Below are positions 33,379 to 44,900 of a stretch of 64,000 nucleotides of DNA, piece by piece. The position numbers were made by a program, and so were the translations under genes. Origin of the DNA: Eutreptiella sp. 'Long Island Sound 2002' (lineage: Eukaryota > Euglenozoa > Euglenophyceae > Eutreptiales > Eutreptiaceae); contig OZ038381.1 of NCBI GenBank assembly GCA_964036045.1, positions 150,926,352 to 150,990,351 on the forward strand, read 5' to 3'. The notes under the pieces were generated by a model, which saw only the letters and a program-made list of their open reading frames with translations, had not been told where the DNA came from and did not search any database. The first letter of the stretch is position 1. Every line of letters begins with the position of its first letter.

Positions 33379-33795
33379 TCATTTCTTCTCTCTTGTGTCT
33401 TTCTCTCTCTCTTTCTCTCTCTTCTGCTTCTTCTCCTTTTTGTGGGTCTCCTTGACTTCCTCGTGACCACTAAATAGAGCTGTCCCGGTGGTCATGCAAC
33501 CAGCTACTACCTCAATCGACCTGTAGACATTCTCGTATGCGCCACTATCCGCGGCAGCATCTTCCCACCAACCAGCAGGGAACCCTTCCGCATTGGGGTT
33601 GAAGAAATAGAACCTTGTTTGCGGTGACCTTCCTCCCCGCCCACCAAGTGGTGCTCCGATGCTCACCTTCACAACCCCATACCCTTCGAAGGCCCACAGG
33701 ATGTGTCCCCATTCCAGTGGTCCGGGAGGGCATACGGGTGTGCAATTCATTGCTCGGGTGGGAGCTGAGTCAATGTTGAAGCAAAGTTGGACCAA
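33379..33795 (-). CDS. Unidentified ORF, possible exon
   Basis: 138 codons. The centre is protein-like (WGHILWAFEGYGVVKVSIG, RFYFFNPNAEGFPAGWWED), and the C-terminus is a Lys/Glu-rich low-complexity tail (KKEKKQKREKEREKD) encoded by a pyrimidine repeat at 33,385-33,440. I do not recognise the family. It could be one exon of a decayed gene, because similar-looking open segments continue to 33,177 and below in other frames. Confidence 0.3.
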   Translation of the reverse strand: MVQLCFNIDSAPTRAMNCTPVCPPGPLEWGHILWAFEGYGVVKVSIGAPLGGRGGRSPQTRFYFFNPNAEGFPAGWWEDAAADSGAYENVYRSIEVVAGCMTTGTALFSGHEEVKETHKKEKKQKREKEREKDTREKK

Positions 33796-34240
33796 AGTTG
33801 AACCGAACGGCTGAGATTTGGAAAAATGACTTCAAGTATGCGTACCGCCGGCACCGGCGGCACCGTACCACCATACCGTATCTCATGTGACTCCCTTTTT
33901 AATGTTCCAACCTCTTTGCACTCGCCGGGGACCTGGCTTTGATGTTCCCAGTTACATTTGAGCTCACGGAGCGTAGTGGCGTGGAAGTTGAACCAAAGTT
34001 GAACCGAACGGCAGATATTTGGGAAAATGACGTCAAGTATGCGCACTGGCGGCACCCGGCGGCACCGTACTACCATACCGTACCTCATGTGACTCCCCTT
34101 TTAATGTCCCAACCAGTTTGCACTCGCCGGAGACCTAGATTTGTTCTTTCTAGAGACATTTCAGCCGACGGAGTGTAGTGGCGTGGAAGTTGAATAAAAA
34201 ATGAAGAACAGTTGAACCAAAGTTGAACCGAACGGCAGAG
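33780..34240. repeat. ~200-bp tandem repeat (AAAGTTGAACCGAACGG)
   Basis: Two near-full copies of a unit start at ACCAAAGTTGAACCGAACGG (33791 and 33992, spacing 201). A third partial copy is at 34216. Each copy contains a GGCGGCACCGTACYACCATACCGTA segment and an ACTCCCYTTTTAATGT segment. A single diverged ACCAAAGTTGAACCA also occurs at about 33,195. Confidence 0.75.
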
Positions 34241-34244
34241 ATTT

Positions 34245-34668
34245 GGCGCAATATCCACGAATGACGTGCTCTTGTGTGCCCCATTTTTTCGTTCTTGCAA
34301 CCAATCTAGCAATGTGGTCCTCTTTACCATATGTGCATCGCGTTCCCACGTCCGTGCCTCCAGTTTGGATCAATGTGGAGATGACGGCGACACCGATGGA
34401 ACAGCGACAGCAATGTTGAGGCAACGACGGCAATGTTGAGGCGAAGTTGAGTGCAATCTTCAGCAGGTGGGAGCGAACAAAGTTGCAACAATGAAGGTAT
34501 AAATTGAAGCGTAAGAGGGTCATCGGTATTTACAACTTTGAGCGTCATGTACAACTTTGCGCGCCATAAGCCACACGCTGTGGACCGCAAAAGAGCAAGA
34601 AAAAAACCACTAAGTGTAGGCACCAAGGTCCAATGAAGAGTCAGACTCAGTGTCGCCTTGCATTTCAG
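34245..34668. other. No gene seen
   Basis: Sequence with several short AATGTTGAGGC repeats (34,410-34,450) and no coding signal that I can support. Confidence 0.4.
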
Positions 34669-35871
34669 CTAGTGCCACACCTGCCTGACCAGCAACGTGG
34701 ACAACCTGTCCCTTCGGCGACCTTCCCAGCGAGGCAACTCGCTACCCAAAAAAATACGTGCTTGACATTGGTGAATCACTCTAAGCCACGCCTCGCCTAT
34801 GTTAGTTTTTGCACCTCTGCCACCAGCTCGATTGCTGTAGTTATTGTGCATATCTTTGATAATAGCATTTGCAGACTCCAAGACGTCGCCCGAGAACATA
34901 CCGATACCGTATGGTTTGATATTCTCAACGACAGACTTGCAGTCGTGTATAAAAAAACCAAGTATGGGGACTTGGAGTCCGGACGCAAAGCATTGCCCAA
35001 TGCGCGCGCCGCCTGTGATATTTTCAGGGCCTGTGGATCATGCCACGTCTGGTACAGGGCAGTCAGTGCGCGCGCCATGCCTCTGACGGCACCATCAATT
35101 GCATTATCGATAAAAAGTACACCAGATAGTTTATTCCACGCGACCAAGAGTCGCCAGGACTCCTCCCCATCAGGTTCTGCCTTACCTTTTGGTGTAAAAC
35201 CTGTCTTGTACTCGCGCGAAATGCGTCCAACTTCAACAACTACAGCAGGGTCCTGACGCACACACAAGGCATGAACCTGGTTAGCAACAATGCGCCCGAT
35301 ACACATCAGTCCATGTAGAATACACATGACAACCTGAGATTAAGGATCTGACACACGAGTCAAGGGTTTGTGTGTGCCCCCACGCCCCTCAACAGGCTGC
35401 AGCTGTTTGATTCGAACAAGCTCGTGCCACATAGCGTTGGCGGCAGCGGGGCGCTTTAGGTCAAATCCCACCAATGTTCCATCTCGCCAAATGCCAAAAT
35501 TGTACAAACTCGCCACCATCCAGTGGGTTGTCATGCCCAATACATGGCGAAGCCATGGTGAGTCCCCCCCAAAAAAAGACGCGTGTAGGATAAGCAGTGC
35601 CGCAGTAGTTCATGGTGCCCTCGTCCAAAATTTTCTGTATCCACCTTACATTGACACGCCACAACCATGCCAGTGCCACCACGTCGTTTTCTGGCACCAC
35701 CCCCACTCCTATTGTCCACAAGTACGGCAACATCCGTGACAAACGGCCGAAGTTCGCGAGGCCAATCGACAGCTGCACCCAAGTGCGACCACCGACAGGC
35801 ACGCCATCTCCGCGGACGATGAGGTCCAGGTCTAGGTCTTCCGGTGTACAGTCCCTAGGCAGCTTGTACAT
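34669..35871 (-). pseudogene. Degenerate gene of an uncharacterised GDG-motif family
   Basis: Three minus-strand segments in different frames read as one protein. 35871-35461 contains LDLIVRGDGVPVGGRTWVQL. The next, 35540-34797, is split by a TAA at 35340-35342 and contains MCILHGLMCIGRIVANQVHAL. The last, 34899-34669, contains ESANAIIKDMHNNYSNRAGG. This order (GDG block, an LH block, then ExxNxxIK with SNxxGG) is like a family of uncharacterised proteins I associate with repeats in algae and invertebrates. That association is from memory and untested. At least two frame changes and the TAA make it a pseudogene. Confidence 0.35.
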
Positions 35872-35959
35872 TTGGCGGATGGATCATCGTAGCCGCCTCA
35901 CCCACTTCCACACCCCAATGGCGCGTCGCAGCGCGTGGTCCCCCGAACTGCTTGACCCA

Positions 35960-37900
35960 TAGTAAGGATGTTTGTAAACACTCACTATGGGCCATTCAAT
36001 TTAGCCATATGCCATATTATATGGGCTTTAGTGCCCCATGGGTATATATGTCCCATATTGGCATTTTGACCCCTTTTCCCACTTTTCGTGTACTCCAAGG
36101 GTCGAAGCATTAAAAATGCTTTTCTTGTGCTTCGAACCCGAACCCTTGTTGATAAAGGGACGTAAGGCTTTGGGTTGCTTCCATGCAAAAGCCCAAAGCC
36201 CATCTCCCTTGGGAACCGGAGATATAATTTTTGGAGTGATCACTTTTTGCACGACCAACCCTCTTTTGGACCACGATGGTCCCCAACTCAATCTGCCCCT
36301 CATTTCGGCCCCGGGGTTGTGTGCGCCCGGTATCCAAAGGGCGATTTAGCAAGGGTACAAGAACCCGCCTCGAATAGGCTATGTCCCCATGTATCCTCGC
36401 CTTGCGATGGGAGATCCATGGGTGATCCAATATGGGGTAGGTTGCTGCTTGCCATTTTTCGTGTACCATTTTTCGGCTAAGGGGAAAAATGGCTAGAGGC
36501 GGCCTCGAGGGTTAACATGGGGCATATATTGGGACCTAAGTGCCATGTGTCTATAGCAACTTTGGTTAGATTATTGCTTGCCATGGCCATGGAGATACGG
36601 GATCGTGATTGTGGGCCGTTTCGGCCAACTTTCGCTGTTTTTGTCATTTTAGGCCAGGTTGGGAACACCATATCCCCATGGGGCAAGGGACCTAGCCGGG
36701 AAGGAAGGGCGATTCTTGTGGCATATGAGCAAGGGTCAATCGCCCTAGGTTTTCGTATTTGCTCCTCCGGCCTAGCCGGATATATGCAACATATGGTGCT
36801 CCCCATGTCCCCGAATTTTGCCTTCTGTGCTGTTTTGTGCCCCGTCGCGTGACCATCCCCTCGGAGCGCAGCAAGCAGCCGGCGGGACAGCAAGCCAAAC
36901 CCCAATGCATACGGTTAAAGGGAGTACCAAGGTAGGTGTATTGAGGCTTGGCTTGGCAGGGTCGCCCCGAAAGCCTACCCTTGTCAGTCACCCAAAACGG
37001 CCGATTTTGCCATTTTTGGCATCTTGACCCCACATCGCGACCCCGTGGCGCCAGGAGGACGGGGAATCTGAGAGAACGAAGTCGCATAGGGCCTTTAGGG
37101 AGTTTGTAATCGAAGTGCACAGGGTTGGTTGCTTCGCCCCTGCCCTCGTTCGGCCCGGCCGAGGGGTCAATTTTGGACTTTTTTGAGGCAAAATCAGGTT
37201 GGGCTGAAAGAGCCCATTTTCAGCCCCCAACTCCTAGGGGATAATGGCGGTGTCATATCTCCGGCTCCGAGGGGAGTTGGGACGTGCCATCAGTGGAGCA
37301 TCGGGAGCCACTGTTGGTTGGCCCTGGAGCTGATTGGCTCCCAGGGGGTCGCCCGTGGCTGGTCGGGACGCTTCTCCCTTGGCAGGATTCTAGGGTCAAT
37401 TCCGGGCAGGTCCGTGGGTTGTGTTTGAACCCCCGTACCTACGTGCCACTGAGGAGGTGGGACCTAGGGTTGGGATATGATTTGGGACTGAGTGTCTATT
37501 GCCTTGAGGCACCCTTACCCCAGTCCATGGCTTAACCCACGTGTGTACATACCCTGATGTGTTTGTGTACATACTTTCTTTTTGTTTCATTGTTGTATGA
37601 GGATGCCCATGTGAGCGCAGTGCTTTGCCTGCCTGCTTGCCTGTGTGTCCGCCACAACGTGACCCGTGGACAAGCCCCCCACGGGAACACGTCAATGTGT
37701 CTTGCGCGTGGATCCTCTCGATACGCCGCCGCCCATACTGCTCACGAACTCAGATCCTTGCATTGGGAATGTCGGTGCACTCTGCGGCGTGTGCCCTTGA
37801 GATTCGAAGGGTGCGGCGTGTTCGGGCCCACTTTGGACAAGGGTACCGGTTGCAGGGTACCGTCTCGATGACATCGACAACGGATCAAGTCCATCAAGGT
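35960..37900. other. No recognisable gene
   Basis: Unique-looking sequence with many overlapping frames of 60-140 codons on both strands, none with a domain I know. Small recurring words (CATGGGG, GGCCCC, CCAAAGGGCGAT) suggest decayed repeat material. I cannot say more. Confidence 0.4.
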
Positions 37901-37933
37901 CGGAACATATCGATGTTCTTTGCCAAAGGTAAC

Positions 37934-38690
37934 TCAAAAAGGGCGGTCCATGTCCATTTCGGGAAGGTCATCAGGGTCGACTGACTGGCCTGGTATCTCA
38001 ATGCCAGCGTCGTCGAGGTGTGTTGCAGGTTTGTGTAGATCCTCCGTCGCCACCTCATTGGTTGGCAATGGATATGGCTCTAGCTCCTCCAACCCGTCGG
38101 CTGGCTCGGTGTCAGATTGTGGTGCGGGACCAGTATCAGGGCCGGCATCGGGATCCTTCCCTGCGGAACATCCACTTGGTAGTGACACGTACAGATGGTC
38201 GTATGGCTGGAGCCACACCTCATCATGTGAGAGTGTGTCCTCGAGAACATTCGGGAAGTAGTCAACAGGTTCTCCTTCAGGTGATACCCAGTTTTCGACC
38301 AAGTGTACCACAAAATGCCGTGTGTGTGCGGCATACTCGATGTCCATCAATAGCCTCGATGTCAAGCGGGAACATGCCTCTGCTGCTGGGTTCTCTAGAC
38401 CAGGCACATACCACAACGTGAGGTTGTACTCCTCGTGGAACTGCGACCAACGCACTTGTGGTGGCGTCAATGGTCGAGCGCATGTTTTGAGATAACGAAG
38501 GGCTTCGTGGTCGGTATGTACGTGAACTTGTTGAGGCCCTCGAAGGAGATGAAACCACTGCTTCGGAGCTAGCACAATAGCCAACAGTTCCTAGTCTGGG
38601 ATGGGGTATCGAGGTTCAGCAGATTGCATCTTGCGTGACATAAATGCAATAGGTCGAAGATGTCCTGTGTACTTCCCGCTGGTGGGCCCG
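37934..38690 (-). pseudogene. Ty3/gypsy-type RNase H remnant
   Basis: Minus-strand translation shows the classic Ty3/gypsy RNase H order: LRPIAFMSRKMQSAEPRYPI, then ELLAIVLAPKQWFHLL, VHTDHEALRYL, QVRWSQFHEEYNL and YVPGLENPAAEACSRL. An in-frame TAG at 38591-38593 lies just before ELLAIV, where related elements usually have Lys or Gln. The fragment begins abruptly at about 38,690 where the GC-rich ~90-bp repeat ends. Reverse transcriptase and integrase are missing. The acidic tail after about residue 110 (PDAGPDTGPAPQSDTEP) is not a standard domain. It ends in TGA at 37934-37936. This is an old, truncated copy. Confidence 0.8.
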
Positions 38691-41600
38691 GGCCGCGCGG
38701 GGCTGCTGTCCCCCACATGCACTCTGTAGGCACCGACCGCCGCCTGAGCCGGACTTCTTGTCCCCCTAGCTGGTGGACCCGGGCCGCAAGGGGGTGTCTT
38801 CCCCCGCAGGCATTTTGCATTGCAGGAGTTCCACTGCCCACTGCCCCCAAGCAATGAGGCAGAGCATTGCAGCAGTTGCATTGCCCACTGCCCCCAAGTA
38901 GTGGGGCAGTGCATAGCACGAGTTCCGTTTTAAGGCAGTGAACACCTTTTGAGATGGACTCCTAGTCCCCCTAGCTTGTCCGCGCGCACAGTGCATGAGT
39001 TCCGCTGCCTGCCGCCCCTAGGCGGTGTGGCGGTGCATTGCAGGAGTAACCCTGCCATCTGCCCCCTATGCAATGAGAAAATGCGTTGCATGCGCTGCAC
39101 TGCCCACTACCCCGGGGGAGTGTGGCACTGCATTGGAGGAGTTCCACTGCCCACTGCCCCTAGGCAGTGGGGCAGTGCATAGCACGAGTTCCATTGCCCA
39201 ATGCCCCCAAGCGGTGAGGCAGTGCATTGAAGGAGTTGCACTGCCCACTGCCCCAAGGCAGCGTGGCAGTGAGTTGCACGAGTCCCACTGCCCACTGACC
39301 CTCAGCAGTGTGGCAGTGCGTTGCAAGGTTTCCACTACCCTACCACAACACCCAACAATGGCCGCCATAGCAAAGCACCCTACTACCGGTGTTAGGTTGT
39401 AGCACCTTGCAGCCGCTGCCAGCGCAGAGCACCCCAGTGCAGCTGCAATGCCACACGGGTGGGAAGCTGTGGCAGCCACCAGCGCAATGCCTTGCATTGC
39501 CTTCAACTCCCCCCCCGCCCCTCCCCCCCTATTTTGTTGCCATAGCAGAGTATCACGCGGCAGCTGTTGTGGCACAGCACCCTGCTGCTGCCGCCATAGC
39601 AGCGCACCGTGGTGCTAGGGCCACATCGCAGAACCCTACTGCAGCCGCCACAGCGCAGCACCTTGGTGTTGCTGCTTAACCTGAATACCCTGCTGCTGCT
39701 ACTGAAGCATGCCATCCTGCCCTTGCTGCCAAAGTACATCACCTTGCCGCTGCCACCAGGGCACGGCGCCCTAAAGCTACTGCCATTACGGCACCATACT
39801 GATGCAGCTGCAACATAACACCTTGCTGCTTCCACTAGCACACCGTGCCTAGCTGCTGCCGCCGTGATGCAGCACCCTGCTCCTACAACCGTAGCGCGGC
39901 TGTTGGTCCCACACAAGCATTGGATAGACGTTCTTTCGTTAGGTTTCCTTTCCGAGGTAAACGTCTCAGGTATCCTCAGCCAACACCGCCCCCACGCAGC
40001 GAGGCAGTGTATTGCATGAGTTCCACTGCCCACTGCCCCCAGGCGGTGAGGCAATGCATTGCAGGAGTTCCACTGCCCACTACCCACTGCCCCTGAGCGG
40101 TGTGGCAGTGCATATCAGGAGCTCCACTACCCACTGCGCCTGAGCAGTGTGGCAGTGCATAACAGGAGGTCCAGTGCGAACTGCCCCCGGGCAATGTGGC
40201 AATGCATTGCACGAGTTCAACTGCCCACTGCCCCCAGGCAGTTTGGCTGTGCAATGCGAGAGTTGCACTGCAAACTGGCCGTGGGCGGTAAGGCAATGCA
40301 ATGTAGGATTTCCACTGCCCACTGCCCGCAGGCAGTGTGGCAGTGCATTACATACTGCTCATTAGGCGGCGACTGCCTCCTGGGCAGTGCTCCCCGTCCC
40401 CCCCGTTGGTGGGCCCGCTGTTGCCAGGCGGTAAGGCGGTGCATTGCAAGAGTTCCAGTGCCCACTGCCCCTAGGCACTATGGAAGTACATTGCAGGAGT
40501 TCCACTGCTCACTGACCCCAGGCAGTGAGGCAGTGCATGACAGGGGTTCCATGGAGTTCGACTGCTAACTACCCCCGGGTAGTGGGGCACTGCATGGCTG
40601 GAAATCCGTTTTTAGGCAGCGACCGCCTCCTGGGCACGACTCCCCGTCCCCCCAGCTGGTGGGCCAGCGCATTCCAGGATTTCCACTGCCTGCCGCCCAC
40701 AGGCGGTGTGGCACTGCATTGCAAGAGTTGCACTACCCACAGCCCCTAGGCAATGTGGCAGTGCGTTGCCGGAGTTGGACTGCCAATTGCCCCCAGGCAG
40801 TGAGGCAGTGTATTGTAGGAGTTGCACTGCCCACTGCACCCAGGCAGTGAGGCGGTGCATTGCAAGAGTTCCTATGCCCACTCCCCCCAGGCAGTGTGGC
40901 AATGCGTTGTAGGGTTTCGACTGCCCACTGCCCCCATGCATCGACGCGGTGTATTGTAGGAGTCCCACTGCCCACTGCCCCCAGGCAGTGAGGCAGTGCA
41001 TTGCAGGAGTTCCAGCGCCCACTGCCCCTGAGCAGAGTGGCAGTGAATGAAAAGGAGTTCCCCTACCCATTGCCCCCAGGTAGTGTGGCAGTGCATGGCG
41101 AGAGTTCCATAGCAAGAATTCCGCTCTTTAAGCAGCGAACACCTCCCAGGCCGGACTCCCCGTCCCCCTAGGTGGTGGGCGCGCTTTGCAGGAGTTCCGC
41201 TTCCCACTGCCCCGGGGAGCTGTGGCAGTGCATAGCAGGAGTATGCCCTAGGCAGTGTGGCAGTGCATTGTAGGAGTTCCACTCCCCACTGCCCCTAGGC
41301 ACTGAGGCAACGCATGACAGGAGTTCCAGTGCTCACTACCCCCAGGCAGTGAGGCAGTGTGTTGCCTCGGCTGCACTGCCCATTGCCCCAGGCAGTGAGG
41401 TAGTGCATTGAAGTAGTTCCACTGCCCACTACTCCCATGCAGTGTGGCAGTGCATTCAAGGAATTCTACTGCCCACTGCCCCTAGGCAGTGTGGCAGTGA
41501 ATTGCAGGAGTTCCACTGCGCACTGCCGCCAGGCAGTGTGGCAGTTCATTGAAGGAGTTGCACTGCCCATTGCACCCATGCAGTGAGGCAGCTTATTGCA

Positions 41601-41774
41601 GGAGTTCCACTGCCCACTGCCCCCAGGCAGTGTGGCACTGCATTGAAGGAGTTCCACTGCCCACTGCCCCCATGCAGTGAGGTAGTGCATTGCAGGAGTT
41701 CCAGTGCCCACTGCCCCTGAGCAGCAGGGGGTGCCGTAATTAAAAAAAAAACTCGGAGTGTCCAATACACCCTA

Positions 41775-41865
41775 CAATGGCGGTTGGTGGGTAACCGATG
41801 GCAATTGGTGGGTAACCGATGGCGGTTGGTGGGTAACCGCTGGCGGTAGGTGGGTAACCGCTGGG
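41775..41865. repeat. Short tandem repeat GGCGGTTGGTGGGTAACCG
   Basis: About four copies of a 21-22-bp unit (TGGCGGTTGGTGGGTAACCG) inside the larger array, next to the tRNA-like sequence. Confidence 0.75.
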
Positions 41866-41914
41866 TGTAAGTAACATGGGGACATAAACAAGACCAAAAA
41901 AGCGAAGCTAAAAT

Positions 41915-41992
41915 TGTTGCAGGGAGCAGGGTTTGAACCCAGGACGCTTGGAATTGGAGCTTGGTATAACTACCGACTAAGCTATGTCAGGA
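41915..41992 (-). tRNA. tRNA-like sequence (degenerate tRNA gene or SINE head)
   Basis: On the minus strand an A-box match TAGCTTAGTCGG (41973-41984) is followed 33 nt later by a B-box match GGTTCAAACCC (41929-41939). A TTTT run just downstream (41910-41913) could terminate RNA polymerase III. The acceptor and T stems pair poorly when I fold it by hand and the anticodon is unclear, so a functional tRNA is unlikely. A tRNA pseudogene or tRNA-derived SINE fits better. Confidence 0.35.
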
Positions 41993-43919
41993 TCTGGTGA
42001 TGGCTTACTATCAGAGAGTGCATGCCATGTTAAAAAAAGGGGGGGGGGTGAGTGTCCTTATGGCACCCTGACTGCCCCAAGGCAGTGAGACAGTGCATTG
42101 CAGGAGTTCCACTGCCCACTGCCCCTCATCACTGTGGCACTGAATGGCAAGAGTTGCACTACCCACTGCTCCTAGGCAGTGTGGCAGTGCATCCCAAGAA
42201 TTCCGCTGTTTAGGCAGCGACCGCCTCCTAGGCAGGACTCCCCATCCCCCCAGCTGGTAGGCCCATGCATTGCAGGACTTCCGTTGCCCACTGCCCCCAG
42301 ACGCCGTGGCAGTCCATTACGGGAGATCCATTGCCTACTGCCCCCAAGCAGTGAGGCAATGCATTGCAGGATTTCCACTGCCCACGGCCCCCTGGCGGTG
42401 AGGCAGTGCATTGCGGGAGTTGCACTCCCCACTGCCACAAGGCAGTGGCAGTGCATTGCACAAGTCCCACTGCCCACAGCCCACAGCCCCCAGCCAATGT
42501 GGCAGTGCGTTGCGGGGTTTCCACTGCCCACTGGCCCCATGCAGTGAGGCAGTGCATTGCAGGACTTCTACTGCCTACTGCCCCCAAGTAGTGTGGCAGT
42601 ACATTGCAAGAGTAGCGCTCTTTAGGCAGCGACCGCCTCCTTGGCAGGACTCCCCGTCCCCCAAGCTAGTGAGCCTGAGCATTACAGCAGTTGCCCTGCC
42701 CACGGCCCCCATGCGGTATGGCAGTGCATTACAGGAGTTGCACTGCCCACTGCCCACAGGCAGTGTGGCAGTGAATTGCGGGAGTTCCATTGCGGGAGTT
42801 CCACTGCCTACTGCCCCCAAACAATGAGGCAGTGCATTGCAGGAGTTGCACTGCCCACTGCCCCCAGGCAGCAAGGCAGTGCGTTGCAGGAGTTCAACTG
42901 CCCGCCGCCCCCACGCAGTGTGGTAGTGTGTTGCATGAGTTCCACTGCCCACTGCCCCAATGCAGTGTGGCAGTGCAATGCAGGAGTCGCACTGCCCACG
43001 GCCCCTAGGCGGTGTGGCAGTGCATTGCAGGAGTTGCACTGCCCAATGCCCCGGGCAGTGGGGCATTGCATTGTAGGAATTCGACTGCCCATTGCCCCCA
43101 GCCAGTGTGGCGGTGCACTACAGGAGTTCCACTGCCCACTGCCCGCTGACAATGAGGCGGTGCATTGCAGGAGTTCTACTGCCTGCTGCCCCAAGCAGTG
43201 AGGCACTACATTGCAGGAGTTGCACTGCCCACTGTCCCCTGGCAGTGGTGCATTGCAGGAGTTCCGTTTTTAGGCAGTGAACGCCTCCTGGGCAGGACTC
43301 CCTGTCCCGCAAGCTTGTGGCCGGCGCATTGCAGGAGTTCCACTGGCCACCGTCTCCACGTCTCCGTGTGGCACTGCATTGCAGAAAATCCACTGCCCAT
43401 TGCCCCCAGGCAGTGTGGCACTGCATTGGAGGAGTTCCACTGCCCACTGCCCCTAGGCAGTCTGGCGGTGCATAGCAGGAGCTCCACTGCCCACTGCCCA
43501 TAGGCAGTGAGGCAGTGCATAGCAGGAGTTGCACTACCGACAGCCTCCAGGCAGTGTGGCAGTGCATTGCAGGAGTTCCCCTGCCCACTGCCCACTGCCC
43601 GCAAGTGCAGTGCGGCAGGGCAGACAAAGTGCAGTGCGGTGCACAGCACCAAGCAGTGCAGCAGCCGCACACAAAGTACCGATGGTGCAGCGCGGCACAC
43701 ACGGTGCAGTGGGCCTACTAGACCCATGCAGTGGGCCTACTAGACCCTGTGTGACTGTGCACAGGCGTCGGCAGAGCAATACTGGCCAAGTGCGACTGTG
43801 CACTGGTCCGGCAGTACAACAACACACTAGCACACAGCACGAACTAAGACACACAGCCCTCCCATTTACCTGTACCCGTGGGTAGACATCCCGGCCATTG
43901 CCTTCTGGTAACCGCGCCT

Positions 43920-44310
43920 TCGGCACAACATAACACAACACAGCACAACACAAGGCAGCACAATACAACACAACACAGCACAACACAACATAACACAATA
44001 TAATACCATAACACAGCAAAACACAACAGACCGCAACACAATGCAACAGAACGCAACACAACACAACAGAAACACAACACAACAGAAACACAACACAACA
44101 GAACACAGAGCAACGCAATGCAATGCAACACATGCAACATTCTACAACGCACCACAACAGAACACACCGCATCGCAACACAACAGAACACAACAGAACAC
44201 AACGCAGCACAATACATCACCAAACAATGCAACACAACACACGACCCAACACAACACAACACAAACAGAGCAACACAACACAACACAACACAACATAACA
44301 CGGTGCGAAA
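43920..44310. repeat. Diverged ACAAC-type microsatellite
   Basis: About 390 bp of ACACA/ACAAC pentamers with interruptions, the same motif as 60-212. A 279-codon minus-strand frame across it encodes only Cys/Val/Leu repeats and is not a gene. If the GH2 exon at 44.4-44.9 kb is genuine, this array would lie in its first intron. Confidence 0.85.
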
Positions 44311-44405
44311 TACCACGCCACCCCACGACCTCACGCGACCCGACCCGACACAGCACAGCATTACAATGATCACAGAACAACACAGCGCTTAAAACTGCAT
44401 GCAGC

Positions 44406-44900
44406 TCATTGGTGCAAAGGACTCCACACACACCACATTCGTTGCACTGTGTCTGCGGTTCGGCGAGGGGCTACACCGCTGAGGCAGCTCTCCACCGGGA
44501 ATGGGACCAGAATGCTGTGTCGCAGCGTCCGCCCCGTGGGCAGCTCTGTGCCTGGTGCAGCCTCCCACTCCCATAGCCCATTTAGATTATGCCATGTCCC
44601 TGCCACGCCCGAGTCCCGCAGCTGGGATGTGTCCGGGGGCGGTGGGCCCCGCACGCCCCGCACCAGCGTCGGCCGTGGGTACTCTGGCAGCGGCACTGCG
44701 GCTGCCGAAACCTCCAATGCCCAGCGCGATGGGATGTCGGCGGAGCCTGTAGGAGATGCACATTGTGTGCGTTGCCACTGTGCCATGCTAGGCCGCCGGG
44801 GTGTCACGAGAAGGGCCTTGGAGGCAACAGGGCCGCCGATCAGGCAACTCCAGCAATAGAGACCAAACAGACAACACAGCCTTGCTGACCGCAGGGGCAT
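44406..44900 (-). CDS. First exon of a secreted glycoside hydrolase family 2 protein
   Basis: The ATG at 44898-44900 opens a 164-codon frame. Residues 1-28 look like a signal peptide: Arg at 4 and 7, then the hydrophobic LCCLFGLYCWSCLIGG and VASKA. Residues 71-80 (LPEYPRPTLV), 103-113 (WHNLNGLWEWE) and 130-143 (ILVPFPVESCLSGV) match the N-terminal sugar-binding region of GH2 beta-galactosidase-type enzymes. The family match breaks off after RMW at about residue 156, where the DNA reads TGGTGTGTG, a plausible phase-1 splice donor. The in-frame stop at 44406 would then lie in the intron. I find no convincing following exon to the left, where low-complexity and satellite DNA begins. It could be a live host gene with large introns or a truncated copy. 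Confidence 0.55.
   Translation of the reverse strand: MPLRSARLCCLFGLYCWSCLIGGPVASKALLVTPRRPSMAQWQRTQCASPTGSADIPSRWALEVSAAAVPLPEYPRPTLVRGVRGPPPPDTSQLRDSGVAGTWHNLNGLWEWEAAPGTELPTGRTLRHSILVPFPVESCLSGVAPRRTADTVQRMWCVWSPLHQ

Larger units (their letters stand above)
38690..43610. repeat. ~5-kb array of 47-bp hairpin-forming GC-rich units
   Basis: Dominant unit of 47 bp: TTCCACTGCCCACTGCCCCC, AGGCAGTGAGGCAGTGCATT, GCAGGAG. Each unit contains CACTGCC and GGCAGTG arms that can pair, so each can form a short stem-loop. Copies are diverged, and blocks are separated by single pieces of the ~90-bp family (TTAGGCAGCGACCGCCTCC, GGACTCCCCGTCCCCC, AGCTGGTGGGCC), for example at about 40,370, 40,615, 41,130, 42,210, 42,625 and 43,265. 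A different, Ala-codon-like C/G-rich stretch lies at 39,340-39,950. The many open frames here are repeat artefacts. Confidence 0.85.

Noticed and set aside
38690-43610. Many ORFs of 60-190 codons with GSGTPAMHCLTAWGQ-like repeats
   Set aside because: They are translations of the 47-bp array. They occur on both strands and in several frames with no start or domain logic.
43534-44373. 279-codon Cys/Val/Leu-rich minus-strand ORF that looks like a membrane protein
   Set aside because: It is the translation of the ACAAC-type microsatellite on the complementary strand.
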